Shown piece after piece: positions 48,301-60,831 of a DNA stretch of 64,000 nucleotides. This DNA is from Anseranas semipalmata (lineage: Eukaryota > Chordata > Aves > Anseriformes > Anseranatidae), in assembly GCA_013399115.1 (NCBI GenBank), contig VXAA01003403.1, positions 89,840 through 153,839 on the forward strand, written 5' to 3'. The translations under genes were made by a program, and so were the position numbers. How positions within the stretch are numbered: the first letter of the stretch is position 1; every line of letters begins with the position of its first letter. The notes below the pieces were generated by a model. That model saw only the letters and a list, made by a program, of their open reading frames with translations. It ran no database searches and was not told where the DNA came from.

Positions 48301-51300
48301 TACATCTAATAGCTTCAACATATTTTCGTTACTGATTAGTTAGCAAAGACAATCAGTAATAGAAGGAGCAACCCTACTGACCTCTGAAATAAGCTTTGTG
48401 GGTGTAGTGTAGCTTGTTTAGTTGTACTCTGAAAATACTTTAAATTTTGATGAATGAGTGGCTCTGGTTTTCCTGCCACAGCTATCCTTGTGTTATGTTC
48501 CCCATGGTTTTGGAATAGTCATATTGTTATCATGTTATCTTTTTTTACTTCACAAAATGGAAACTGTTGACTTAGTTGGAATTTCGGAGTCAGAATTTAC
48601 TGGCACGAAAATCTAGATTTTATTTAGCTAGAATATAATTTTTTACTTTTGAATGCCCCAGAACTTTAAAAATTTGTTTTAATTGATCAAAACAAAGTCA
48701 TAACAACTTTTTCATTAAAAATAAAGCAGAAATCATCCCCAGTCCATAGGGCATTCTAGAAACTACTGGCTTGATCTTTTTATGCGATGTAAAGAGTACA
48801 TTTCTACAGCATACCACAGATTCTCTGTGACTTTCCTCTCTCATGGGGAGATTAAAAAGACAATTTCCAAGGAACTGAAAGAAAAAAAAAATCAGATTGT
48901 CTGATCTGAAAATCATCTCAGATTTTAAGAAATGTATTTTAAAGAAGTGTATTCATAATGGTAGGTAAAGTCTCAGTCTGCAGGACTGCATTGCAATGTA
49001 TAATGGCTGTTAAGAGCTCTTGCACAGTAAATCTTAGGGGTTTTGTTTCTGCTTTTCGGTGTTTATTCTTTCCCTATGGAGACTCCAGCATAGCCTATCT
49101 TCTGCAACTGGCAAAGGCAATTTGTCACTAACTTCAAGGCTGCAAATGGAAATCACTACTGAATTTGATACCCATTTAGTATTTGATGCACAGCTGTTTT
49201 TCACGTATTTTAAAACATGCTTGTGCACCTCTGCAGTACTATATAGATTTTTTTTTTTGTCATTTATTCAGTTTTGTTTATAGTTCTGTTAACTGAAGTT
49301 ATTCTGCTGTGGTACAAGAATTCCACAACTTAATTACATTCCTCAGGAAATGAGATCTTATACTTGCAGTGAGGTCAAATACAAAAGAACTAGATCATGA
49401 CTTTCATTAACTTCTCCTTCTTTTACCTCGCACAAATCCTACAATTCCATCACATTAAATATGTTTCTTGTACAGTTATATTTGAACACAATGGAGTGGT
49501 TTTTCGTTTTTTTAGTGTGCGTGGGTTTTTTTGTCTTTAAGTAGCACTGAGGTGGTTTGGTTTATGCTCTGAGGAAGTTTGCAGTGAGCCAGTTCTGCTG
49601 GTTGGAGGACAAAGTCAAGATGTTCAAGTGTTTGAGCCGTACCCCAACTTTAAAACCTAAAATACTGCATGTATATTTTAATGGCTTATGCACCTAGATT
49701 TGGTGTCCTTCTTACAGATTTGCAAAAGTGGTGATGTGTTGCCAAATATTGTACTTTTTGTGTAGTTTGTACAACTTTGTCTTTTCTCTTAACTAATTGC
49801 TTACTCCAGGAATTACTTTAAGATGTGAGTTTGTAAACTGCTAATAGCTTACAGTGGCTTCTTCCTCTTGTTTCTTTAGTTTAACCAGTCTAATGTAAAA
49901 CTCGAAAGTACATCATCCTTCTTCCTTGAATGGTTTAATCCCCTCTCTTCAGTCTTCGTGGTAGAAATTAAGGTATTGCCTTTTCTTCTTCTGAAAGGAT
50001 TGTGGAACAGCTGAGCTTGTAGGATTGTAACGTTACAAGTACCAAGAGGGAGCCCTGGGAGGAATTCAGAAGGAAGCTGGGCTGTTAACTGAGTCCCAAG
50101 CACTTAAATTTTTCCTATCAGAGAAGTAATTAGAGAGCTTCTTGTTAATGGAGTATGGCTTTTGACTCTGACTTTTGCTTGTAAGATGGATCACAGTGCA
50201 AAGTGCAGAGGATATTGATGAGTGCTGTAATAATAACAGAGTAACCTACTGGTTTTTCTCTTTTTTTTAGATTTGTTTCTATATGGGTCATGAGGTTTCT
50301 CTCATGTACTTTGGGTATCATTCTGAGCTCTGGCAGCTCTGCCAGTCACTTCGGAGAGGGGTGGCTGTAGGAAACGAAGCCTTGGGTGATCTGGGAGGTG
50401 TGGCTTGTGCAACAGTCTGTCTTGCTCACACAGCCAAGTTTCCATTTCTGAGGGTGCTAATTGGGTGAAGATGACGTTAGGGAGCATGTACCATTTTTCT
50501 ACACAATTGAACATTTTTCATGCTTAATTTTCTTCTGCTGTTATGTCTATAGAGAAGTTCTGCATTGGAGAGAAATTTTGATTCAGGAGACTTAAAATCG
50601 TCTGGCCAGAGTGAGGCTTTGTTTTCTCAATTAAAGAAAAAAATAGTAGCAGGAGTGGCGTGAGTTTGGATTTTTTTTAAACCCTGGTAACTGTGCGTGG
50701 GCATCGCTGGCAAAACAGAGCGAAGAGGAGGTATTTTGGCTTTGCTGAGGTAAACTGTAAACTTGCTCAGGCAAGACCTGTGTGTCTGTCTGAGACTGAC
50801 CTTGTGTTTAGTTTCCCTAGAGGTAAAAATTCTTTTACCTTACTCAGCAGTGCAGAACAAACTTGACAATTTGCAGCTGTAAAAGGAGATTGGAACTAAC
50901 TTGTTAAAATGCAAGAGTTTCTAACCGTGCCTGTTTCTTCATGTGAATCTATGAGCTGTTATTCTGCAGTGTTGAGCAAAGTTATACAGCTATTGTCTAC
51001 TTAACATCAATATATTCTTCCTTTCTTTATAGATCTGTTTTTAATTACAATGCATATGTGTGGGATTTGTGATTATGCTGGGTATAATGTCAGATCCTGT
51101 GAAAGCAGGCTGGTGCAAGATTTTAAGACTTAAATGACGGAGAGGCCCATTTTGAGTGTGATTAGTGATGAAGGAATTTGGAGTTTGTAAAGGTACTGAA
51201 TGCCTCTTTAGGTTAATGCTCTTCAGCCTAAATCTCTTCAAAAGGTGCATGTCGTGAGTTAACTGGATGCAGCTGAATGCTGAATCTTCTCCGAGGAAAT

Positions 51301-51489
51301 GTCCCATTTATATTTTTTCTACAAAAAAAAAAAAAAACCATGTTCAGTATAATCCGTGCAGTACTGCTAAGGATCATTAGAATTGAATGTGAAGACTGGT
51401 ATACCTGAAGGCTCTTGTTATTGACTGTTGCATGGAAAAACTGTTCAGTTCATCTAGTTTAAATTAAAAAAAGCAATGTATTGATTTAT
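45381..51489 (+). other. presumed intronic DNA
   Basis: No gene recognised. Small simple repeats: AAAC units at 45,474-45,486 and a GCCA repeat at 45,818-45,834. The + strand is strikingly T/G-rich in places, for example 49,501-49,560 has T31, G18, A6, C5. Frames at 46,890-47,342 and 47,437-47,775 resemble no protein. Confidence 0.45.
45818..45834. repeat. (GCCA)n microsatellite
   Basis: Four GCCA units ending in the palindrome CCAGCTGG. Confidence 0.85.
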
Positions 51490-52060
51490 TGATGTGAAGT
51501 AATTGAGTGGCAATCAGGGAGCTGTATGCTCAGGAGCGATGGCAGTAATGCAACAGGTAAAGCGGAGCGTTGGACAATTAAAAAAACCCAAACAGATAAA
51601 CGCCTGCAAACGTCTAAAAACTTTTCATAACTACTCATGGAAAGCTCTAGTTCTCCCCTTCCACCCCCAGAGAGTTCCTGGCACACGAGCTCCGCAGGCA
51701 GCGTGGGTTACGGGTAACGGGACCGAGGTCCCCTGAGGGCACAGCCCACCTCTCGGAGGTGCGCATGCTCCAGCTTTATACCAGGGCCGCTCCCTACAAT
51801 CTGCTGATCCCTGCAATAATAATTGGCTAGCAATAAAGCCCCCCTGCCCCAAGTCACAGACCTTGGTGACCGAGCCCCGGGTCCCACCTTGTCACACGTG
51901 GATCCGGCGCTGCGCTGGCTGGAACGTGGCTTCTCCCCTCGTCCAGCAGGGAGGCTGCAGAAGCACGGCCGTCCCTGCATCCAGGGGTCAGGCTATGACA
52001 GCTGCTCTGTTCCGTTTGCTCCTTCTTAAATGCTTTTATAGCAAACCGATTTGAGGACCT
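51490..52060 (-). promoter_or_regulatory. CpG-rich block with minus-strand promoter layout
   Basis: A ~550-base GC- and CpG-rich block (for example GGATCCGGCGCTGCGCTGG near 51,900) deep in AT-rich DNA. Read on the minus strand it has CTATAAAAGC (52,032-52,041), a CCAAT box (51,822-51,826) and, about 45 bases on, TATAAA (51,775-51,780) followed by GGAGCATGCGCACC. On the + strand AATAAA lies at 51,832-51,837. The layout suits an LTR or a CpG-island promoter antisense to the presumed host gene. No coding sequence of a retrovirus is present, and I cannot assign a family. Confidence 0.4.
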
Positions 52061-52654
52061 CTTAATTAAGCCCACAACTTCTGTTTCCTTCTTTCTGTGT
52101 TTAGTTTGGGAGTGAGTTACCGAAGTAATCTGATGGTGTTTCTGTTCTCTTGTGCCTTCATGTGCAAAGTGCTCATAAATGCAGAGTTGAATACAGATTC
52201 CCATGATCTGAAAACCTTGCTGGCTGTGGTTCACGTGGCAATTGGTTGTGCATGTAGGTAAGGTTTTTTCAAAGCATCCTATTGGCTTTGATATCACTGG
52301 AAGTAGAACTTAGTCTCCTTAATCACCTGGGCCTTCAAAAGGTTTGGGGCACTGATTGTAATCAGTAAGTTAGATGCCTATCTGTTTTAACAAAATTTTC
52401 ACAATTTCAAAATTTTCAGAAACTTTCAAACCTGTTACGTTGTCAAGATAATTGAATAAATGAAACTTTTAATTAATAAATTGTCTTAAAATATTTTTGC
52501 ATCCTTTGGAGGCAGTGCATTTATAGCCTGTAAGTTTACTTGACTTTGGTCACTGCATGTATTCTTTCAGTCAGTTCCACTAGTTTAAGACCTCGTCTAT
52601 GCAGTGAGCTGGATTTTGCATTGGAGAAGGTCGTTGGAATCGGCAGCCCGAGTA
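52061..52654 (+). other. presumed intronic DNA
   Basis: AT-rich, nothing recognised. Confidence 0.45.
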
Positions 52655-52790
52655 GTACTGTGTGTCTCCATCCTTGGCTGTGGCTCAGGGCCCTGCACAA
52701 TGTGACACAGCTAGGCTTGCTTTAAGCTGGAGGTTGGACCAGGTGACTCCAGAGGCCCTTTCCCGTCGAAATTAGTCAGTGATTTTATGC
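52655..52790 (+). repeat. CR1 LINE, 3' tail fragment
   Basis: TGTGTCTCCATCCTTGG, GGCTCAGGGCCCTGC, then GGAGGTTGGACCAGGTGACTCCAGAGGCCCTTTCC and AGTCAGTGATTTTATG follow the sense strand of the CR1 3' untranslated region and tail. A plus-strand, strongly 5'-truncated copy. Confidence 0.8.
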
Positions 52791-53469
52791 AACGCATGGA
52801 TGTGATGGGTGCAAAATCCCGTCTTTGTTTAAAATTATGCCACATTTAAGTGAGTTTGAAAAGGTCATATTTTACCTAAGCCTATAATTTACTTATTTCT
52901 GTACAAAAGTTTATTCTTCATTCGTGATATATTGTCTTCCTACATCTCCTAGTGAACACCATGTGTTTTGTGAGTTAACAGCCAATTGACAGCTGGTTTA
53001 GAGTTATTTTTTCCAGATTGATCAAGTTGCGTGCCAGGTAGCCTTCGTTTTATTCTATTAAATGATATCTTCTGTCAATCTGCGATGAAGTCATTATGTA
53101 TAAAAATAAATATTATAGATACATGGTAGGCACCATTTTACCTAAAAATGGATTTGGCAACAACTGAATTTAAATTTTCAGACCTCGTTACTAGGTGACA
53201 TTGCTGAAAACTGTTTCTGATTTTAATGTTCTAAATTTTTACCAATCCTTTTCCCTTGAAAGGCTGTTCAAAAATTCATCGGCCTTCATAGGGTTTGTTT
53301 GGTTAAGATAAATTTTGTTTTTTGTCACTTTTTGCTGAAAAAAAAAATGCTGTAGGGGATTGATTGACTGTGCCTAAATGTGCCGAGGGAGTAATCCTCT
53401 GTCAAGCCAATTTCTTCTCTCTAGGTCATGATTCCCTCAGATGGTAGAGCATTGTGTGACTAAATTATC
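52791..53469 (+). other. presumed intronic DNA
   Basis: AT-rich, nothing recognised. Confidence 0.45.
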
Positions 53470-53852
53470 ATAACATTTCAGCCAAAGGAGGAAGCAAATA
53501 GCAGTGACTTTTTTGCCTCAGTCTTGACCAGCAAGAGCGTTAGCCACATAGCCCAAGCCCCAAAAGGCAAAGGCAGGGACTGGGAGAATGAAGAACTGCC
53601 CACTGTAGGAGAAGATCAGGTCTGAGACCAGCTAAGGAACCTGAAGGTGCACAAGTCTGTGGGGCCTGATGAGATGCATCCGCGGGTCCTGAGGGAGCTG
53701 GTGGATGTAGTTGCTAAGCCACTGTCCATCATATTTAAGAAGCCGTGGCAGTCTGGTGAAGTTTGCAGTGACTGGAAGAGCGGAAACATAACCCCCATTT
53801 TTAACAAGGGGAAAAAGGAAGACCTGGGGAACTACAGGCCACTCAGTCATGA
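53470..53852 (+). pseudogene. CR1 ORF2 reverse-transcriptase fragment
   Basis: The + frame reads through a FFASVLTSK-like start, [53 protein letters not shown], the region just upstream of and entering the CR1 reverse-transcriptase domain. There is an in-frame TGA at 53,623-53,625. The fragment breaks off right after NYRPLS, before the catalytic palm motifs, and is followed by a TTG repeat. No endonuclease domain and no 3' end are attached, so it is a dead internal piece. Confidence 0.9.
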
Positions 53853-53855
53853 GCC

Positions 53856-53871
53856 TGTTGTTGTTGTTGTT
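53856..53871. repeat. (TTG)n microsatellite
   Basis: Five TTG units directly after the CR1 fragment. Confidence 0.85.
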
Positions 53872-54664
53872 ATCATGGAAAGCATTGGTCATGTAGAAAT
53901 CAGTGAGGTCTGCTAGGGAATGATGCCTGTGAACTTCTGCACGTTACACATCTGCTGTGTCTACCTCTAGATCTAAGAGTTTTTCAGAGACGGGATGTTT
54001 TTTCTTTTTTCTTTGTGCAACACAGATACGTTAGTTATTCATAGAAAGGTAACAGTTCTTATATATGTGGATGCAGCTTGTTTATGCCGTTGTGCCCCAA
54101 AACAATAATGTTTATTATTGAGCTCAGTAATGTTTATTATCTAATTAAATGAGCATATTGCCGGGATACGAAGCAGCTTTTTCCAATCTATTTTTAGGAG
54201 ACTGCATATATGTTCCATTCAAACTAAAAGCTCTCATTACATTGACAGAGTGGCTGCAACCATTTTCCATTACAAGTCCTATTTCTTCTAATTTATCTGT
54301 CATCTTAAAATACCAAGCTGTCATGCACACAAAACTTACTAAGTCTTAAAGAACTATGTCATGGCATATTAAATGTCTGCTTTAATCTTCAAAATCATTC
54401 TGACTTTGAATTTGAAAGTGCTGTATACCAGGTTTGATGTGCAAATGCATAGCGAAATGGCAAAAATAAGATCTGTGCACTGAAGTGGCAAGTGGTAGTT
54501 CTGCTTTCCAGTGTTGTGCAACTAAAGGACTACAGTAAATAAATGAACTTTGGTCAATAACCATAACCTGCTGCTGTCAGTTGGCAGTTTTAACAAAGCC
54601 ATTGCCCTGAATTTTTGTGGGCTCAGAGCCTTTGTGTGAGCTTTTCATAGCCTGTTGGAGGAGA
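53872..54664 (+). other. presumed intronic DNA
   Basis: Nothing recognised. Confidence 0.45.
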
Positions 54665-55250
54665 AGAGCTTGCACCAGTAACTATTGAGTAGTCCAGCAG
54701 CCTGTCTCAGTAGCTCATAGTGTGTGCCTGGGAAAGAGTAGCCTGGTCTGGTGTGTATTGTTACCTCCCCAGAACACCTGACCAGTTGTCCAAATTTTAC
54801 ATCTGAGGGACTTCATGAGGCAGAAGTTGCCTTGGTTTTTAGGTCCTCAGTGGGTATTTCTTCCATAAAATTTGTTCAGTTCCTTTTTGAATCCCCGTAA
54901 ACTCTTGTAAGGCGTTCAGTGTATTTTTTGTTGTTGTTCTTGTATTGGAAGAGACAGTTAAATTACCATTCCCTACTGACTATATTGGTTCCACTCCTGA
55001 CTTGGATTCTCATATCCCTTCCACTGGGTTATCTCCAGCCTGAAGTATCTTAAACTCCTCGATCTTGTTTTGTTTGGAAATTGTTCGAAAGCTTTTATTA
55101 TTTTTTACTCTTTGTTCACCTTTTTAGTTCTGGCCATCCTTTTTGTAAAGGGACCACTAGAGCTACGTGCAGTCTTCAAAGTGGGGTGCTGCATAGATCT
55201 GCATAGTAGCATAATTGTTTCCTATTCAGTTTGTTCATGCTTCCTTCCTG
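54665..55250 (-). repeat. ancient CR1-type LINE 3' relic (long)
   Basis: The + strand shows, in order, AGTCCAGCAGCCTGTCTCAGTAGC, TTCAGTTCCTTTTTGAATCCCCGTAAACTCTTG, GACAGTTAAATTACCATTCCCTACTGAC, TTAGTTCTGGCCATCCTTTTTG, AGAGCTACGTGCAGTCTTCAAAGTGGGG and GCATAATTGTTTCCTATTCAG. This is collinear over nearly 600 bases with the reverse complement of the old amniote CR1 3' region. The element is on the minus strand, highly diverged and entirely non-coding. Confidence 0.75.
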
Positions 55251-56010
55251 GCTTTTTTTCTGGATCTTTCATTTACGTTTATGATTGATGTCGGGCGCTG
55301 TGCTGCTCTTTCATAAACCTGTCTATTATAACCTCAAAACCCTTACCCTCTGAAGTACGGGGGTGGAGTGTTTTCCAACTTTGCTTACCGAATGCCTCTT
55401 TTTAGGTTACAGTAAAGCATTAAGCATACTGCAAATACTTTCCATTTCTCTGGGACCTTCATATTGCACTCTTGCATACTGCATTGTTAGATGCAGATTT
55501 TTCATCACCATGCTTTAGAACCCATCATTCAACACATTAAGTTAGATTCCCACACGCCTTATGCATTATTTTTGTGCTTGATTCACATTCCACTGTAGCA
55601 GTGGTTGCTCAGTGTCACAGTTGGTTGACAACACTTAAATTGGCCTTGTCTCTACAGCCGTGAGAAGCGTACTATTATCAACTGTATAGTTGCAATGCTT
55701 AATTAGGTCTTCATCTAGCAGGCCACTATTTGACTTGCAGAATGCAGATAGCGTTACTGACTTACCAAGAGTGTATAAATATAGGTACAGCTGAACAGCT
55801 GCTTTTAAGTTCTCCCTTTGGTCAGGGTAGAATTACTTTACGGCTTGCAAAATAAACGTTAAAGCAGAGCTCATTTTGAATGATAAAAACTTCTAAAGAC
55901 TTTTCAGTAAGACAACGATAACTTTATTACACCTTCTCATTTAACCAGTGGCCATTTTTCAGTTTAGAGGAATAAAGCAGAAAGCCTTGTGACCTGCTCT
56001 TCTACTGACC

Positions 56011-56040
56011 TACGCGCATGCACGTATACGTGCACACACA
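56011..56040. repeat. 30-bp alternating purine-pyrimidine run with 16-bp palindrome
   Basis: Strict pyrimidine-purine alternation for 30 bases, centred on the perfect palindrome TGCACGTATACGTGCA (56,019-56,034). Strong Z-DNA and cruciform potential. Confidence 0.75.
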
Positions 56041-58778
56041 AAATCTTCTTCCCACTTTGAACAATTTCAAATAAGTGGAATGTTGAGGCAGGCCGAACTT
56101 TTCACTGTTACACTTTACTAAGTGAACTTGTAGTGCTGTGGAGGCAATGGTATCAAAGTAGAGCTGAACTTCTCTTGTATCTAATATATTCCTGAGTTCC
56201 AGATGTCTTTTTTCCTAATAATTCCCCCGTACTGAATTGAAGCAGTGTCGGGACCTTCTGTCCTCTTCTCTTGAGTAGTTGATTTGCTCGAAGTGTTCGC
56301 TACAGATTATGTGCTTAAACAGCTGCGATAGCTCGGTTGTCTGTAAATACATCTGTGTATGATATTACTAATAATAGCATAATTAACATTTTTCCCTCAC
56401 AAACCCCTTTGAATAGATTGTACGAGAAGTTCAGAAATTTTACAGTTGAAAACTGTGTATCACAAGAGTCTTGTTTTCCTTCTTGTGTATGAGCTACTGA
56501 TCCCAATCTAAAGTGGAGGAGGCATTTAAACTCCTCCAGAGCTTTGTATGCTGTGTCCGTATGGGCAGTCACTTCCCTCTGGGTGGGAGCTAGCAGTTCC
56601 TGGAGACATAAAGCAGCACACTTGTGGAGTTTTCTTCTTACTGAGAAATAAATCAGAAGAAAAAAGGAGGCTGAAATAATTTGTGTGTTAATTTTAGGCA
56701 CCTTTCTTGGTCTTCGGCCTTAGATTAGTTTGCAGTGTTCTAGGAACACGTTAATGGCCTCTGTCGCTCTATTGAAAATGTTTGGATGATTGCTGGTGAG
56801 TTAGAAATGCAGATCTTGCTTAGGCTAAGAATGGAACTAGAATCCCTTGACCTCTTGCCCTGGCGTACGTGTCCCTGTGTGATGGGGGGTATCAGAGTCC
56901 CACACCACATTACAAAGCAAGTATGAAAAGTAAACCCTGTGAGCACTACACATTGGGCTTGAAGATGATAAATGTATCTTTACAATTCCTTTATAATATA
57001 GGCCTTTATGAATGACATCATTTGTATTGGTTATTTTTAGTTAATGCACCCCTTAAAACTCCCTTTAAGAAATTTCAGAATAATTCTTCGAAGTCTTGAG
57101 TTCATTAAAGCAATATTTTTTAATAGCCATCTTATCGATAACGAAAAAACTTTCAGTAGAAAATAGGCCAGAAACCGTGTGTGAATTCGGTTTGAATTCA
57201 TTCATAGTATTAATAACAGCTAGCGTGGTGGCTGCTAGAAAAACAAGGGAATGAAAGTCTCTGGCTTAGCATATTTGGGAAGTTGCTATGGCAGGGATAG
57301 TACGAGGGGTCACATAACCTCAGTCAAGAGGGTGCAGCCAAGGGATCTAGCCAAAGCAAACTGCAGAGAATTTGTGTAGAAATTTGGATGAGCGGATGTC
57401 TGTGGACAACGCAACTGTATCGGAGAAGAAGCCTTTCTTAATTCGGAAAGTGCCAAGTCACAGCACTTTCTTTGCAATTTGTGAAAGTCTTCTGGGTTCT
57501 TAGTTAGAATGTTTCTTTGCCTCATCCATGTCCTGCAAAAAGGATAATAATTCAGATTCCTGTCTAAAAATTTAAATAAGGGATTATTTTTTTTCCTCTT
57601 GCTTCATGGGCTTCTGATTGAGCTATTAATCTAAATACTGTATGGGCTACCCCTCAGCCTGTGCGATCTTTTTCATGTTCATATTACTCAGTGATTTGGC
57701 TAACTTTTTAATGAGCTGAGCTTTATTTGTGGGGTTAGTAAACTTTACAGTTCATTAAACTTATGACACAGGAAAATTATTTTTATGATTTATAAGCAGT
57801 ATACAAGTTACTTGAACACCATTTTCACAATTCCAGGGCAAGATTAGTCATATTGAAAAGTGAATGTCGGAGACCTGTATGAAAGCAAAAGTTATTTACA
57901 GCTGCTTGTTCAGCTGGATTTTCTTGAAGTACTTAAGACCTGAAAGCTTTTAGGAACACCTAAAAGCTTATATTAAAGCATGGAAATAAATATTGAAGGG
58001 GTCTGCCACACTTTCACCAGCTGTCTTAGCAGCACTGACACTGATGTGTAGAAACTGCGGGCGTCAGAGTTCATCTGTGAGTTACAAGTTTTTGCTTTTT
58101 TTAAATCAGTATGTGATTTGATTAAAATATGTGAAGGATTCATGGAATTCTTAAAAGGCACGTTACAGCGCTGCTCAATTAGCTGAAGTGCACTTAGAGG
58201 TTTAAAATAGACTTTCAGTCGCTGCTGAGCAGTGAATGAAGGCTAAGGAGTTTGGTTTGCTGGCTGTCAAAAAAGGGCTATACTTATTTCTTACACCTTT
58301 TAATGACAGGGAGAGGGGGGTTGTGTGTGTAGTTGTGGTTTTGGAAGATACTGCTCAGTGGCCAAGTTTCTGTAGGCTGTACTGAAAGCTGTTCTGAATT
58401 GGTGCAAAACAGTAAGGACCAAAGAACAGCTGGAAATGACATGAGTACACCACATGCAAATAATTTGACGATCTTTCTACAGAGAATGCAGAAACAATTT
58501 AAAAAATGTAGACTGCTCCTGCTGGCAATAAATTCCCTTGTCTACAACTAGAAGCGGCTTGAGGCAACTCAGTGATAAGCGTTTTATCAGTTGCTTTGTA
58601 TTCATATGCCAGAAGAAAAGAAATGAAATATATATGTTAACAGACTTCAAGTAGTTATTTCTGTTTAAGCAGGTTCTTCATGCTATCATTTAACTGCATT
58701 TAATATTCCATGTGTCATAAGATTCCTTTCTAAGTCTAAAATGGTAGCGTGTTAGTGAGACTGCTGCTTTGGAGAGGG

Positions 58779-58797
58779 TTTTTTTTTTTTTTTTTTT
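58779..58797. repeat. poly-T run (19)
   Basis: Nineteen consecutive T on the + strand, the longest resolved homopolymer in the window. Confidence 0.9.
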
Positions 58798-60739
58798 GAC
58801 CCCATTTTTTTCTAAGCATAGCATATAAGCAAGGATTGAGATTTTTCCCCCCCTATTTTCTTGTTCTTGTCAGTGAAGACCTGTTGTTGCACCAGGCAGG
58901 TAATACTTGAATTGAAGCTTATTTTCCATTAAAGAAAACCAAAGCACTTTGGGTGCTTTTAGACCTACGGAAATGGCAAAGTATAATAAAATGATTTTAA
59001 AACGACCAGTCTTGAACAACTGATTTTGTCTTAATAAACCATCAAGTACCTATTGCATTGTATACATAAATTATTAAATATGTCTGGTGATTTTTATTGC
59101 TGTTTAAAGTAATACCTTCTTATTTGTAGAAGGGGTTCTGTTTTTGCTAAAACATACTATGTTGTTAACTTTAATTGTTCAGGTTTTCCTAAAACAACCA
59201 TAGTTTAGTGTGATCCTAAGCTACCATGTTACTAATCCATGAGAAGAAAATACTACTTTCAGTTTCAAGGAGCTGTCTTTCAGCATTCAGAAGCTGAACG
59301 ACAGAAGAAGGCGATTTTGAGTTCACTGTCTGTAGTGCAGAATAGCATAGGAGGATAAACTGTTACAACTCAAATGGAAGAAAGTAGTTTGAATGCATTG
59401 CACATCTGAAGTAGAACTGAATTTACTGGAGAAAATGTTCCAGGTCTGTTATCTTATCAGAGGATTTTTTTTCGGTGACAAATGAAAAATGAAACTATGC
59501 TTTTGTGCCCTTGGAAACATAAAGACAAGTACGTACTGGCCACAGTGAGCATCCTGCTGAAAGGAGAAGCAGCAGCAGCAGAAGCCCAACTCTACCTTCT
59601 TGTTTCTATCAAAGGCAGTGATATCACAGGTCTGTTGACTCCAGTAGAGTCATTCCTTGATCCACGGCCCCGAAATCTTTCTTAAGCGTTATATCATACA
59701 TGCTGCTGGAGATCACTTGTTCAGTGAAGCTAAGCACCTAACAGAGGTTTTCCTCCTCTTAGTGAGAGCTGTTATTCCCTTTTCTTTGTGTCGTTAACAT
59801 GTTCAAACGCGAATTGCAGCAGGGCTTCACAGTATTTTTTGCTATTACGTGCAGTGTCCTGCAGCAAGTTCTGCAGTTGCATGATGAAGGGACTGCAGCT
59901 GTCTTTCTTTTTCTTCCTCGGGAAAAATAGAATTGTTGGATAATAAATGAGCCTTCTCTGATTGAAGTTGTTGAGGTGATTTGCATGGTTTCTGTGGCAT
60001 TCAGAAGGATGCAACATGAAATGGAAATGATGACACGTATCTGTGTGAGATGCTGACATTCTTAGCACTTGTCAGTTCACATCAGAAGACTGTCCCCCAA
60101 ATGTAGTGCCCACATACTTTATTAAAGTAAGTTTAATGCGTCCATACTTAATTCAAGAGTTTTTATGGTGTAAAAGAGGTTTGTTTAAAACCTTAAACCT
60201 TGCAACTGAGATGACAGAGTAACTTCGCTAGTGGAAAATATGAGGAACTTTTTTCTGTTCATGATTAAGATGTCTGATGTGTCTGCAGGAAGGAAGGGCA
60301 TGCACAAGATTGTCCTCTGACAAAAACAGACCTAGGGAAACTCAGTAACAAATGTCAATAAGCATATGTTTCCAGATAATCCATTGGTGAAGCTGGTCTG
60401 GCTGTTGGCTTAATTTACTAATTCATCAGAGCCTTTCTCTTTGCAATTAGGGTTGAGAGTTGCAATGTTAGATACACTTAAGGGTACGTAACATTTTCCT
60501 GCTAGGAACCCGTAGTAGCAATTGCTGTTGCTTACAGTTTCACATGTTAGCAAAAGCTTTGAATTTCTGTTATTTCTCTGTTTTCCTCTTTAATTTTAAC
60601 CGAAGTGAGTAACTTATTGCTGAGACAGGAGGTTACGGAAACAAAATATTTTCTAGCCAGTGTTATGTTTCTTAAGCACTCTTCTTTGTGGTGAGAACAC
60701 AGACTGAGAATACCAGTCAAGTATTTAGTGTTGGAAACA

Positions 60740-60831
60740 TTCATTGTGGCATCCCTGCCCATGGCACGGGGTTGGAACCAGATGATCTTTAAGGTCCCTT
60801 CCAACACAAGCCATTCTGTGATTCTATGATT
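60740..60831 (+). repeat. CR1 LINE, 3' tail fragment
   Basis: CATCCCTGCCCATGGCACGG, then TTGGAACCAGATGATCTTTAAGG, TCCCTTCCAACAC, and the diagnostic terminal repeat ATTCTGTGATTCTATGATTG. This is a close match to the sense 3' end of young CR1 elements, so a plus-strand, short and relatively recent insertion. Confidence 0.95.

Larger units (their letters stand above)
55251..60739 (+). other. presumed intronic DNA
   Basis: No gene recognised. Contains the alternating purine-pyrimidine palindrome at 56,011-56,040 and a T19 run at 58,779-58,797. The frames at 56,315-56,701 (minus) and 59,482-59,685 (plus) resemble no protein. Confidence 0.45.

Noticed and set aside
53647..53916. 89-codon frame that could be annotated as a small gene
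   Set aside because: It is CR1 reverse-transcriptase coding sequence with an upstream in-frame stop and a repeat-encoded tail.
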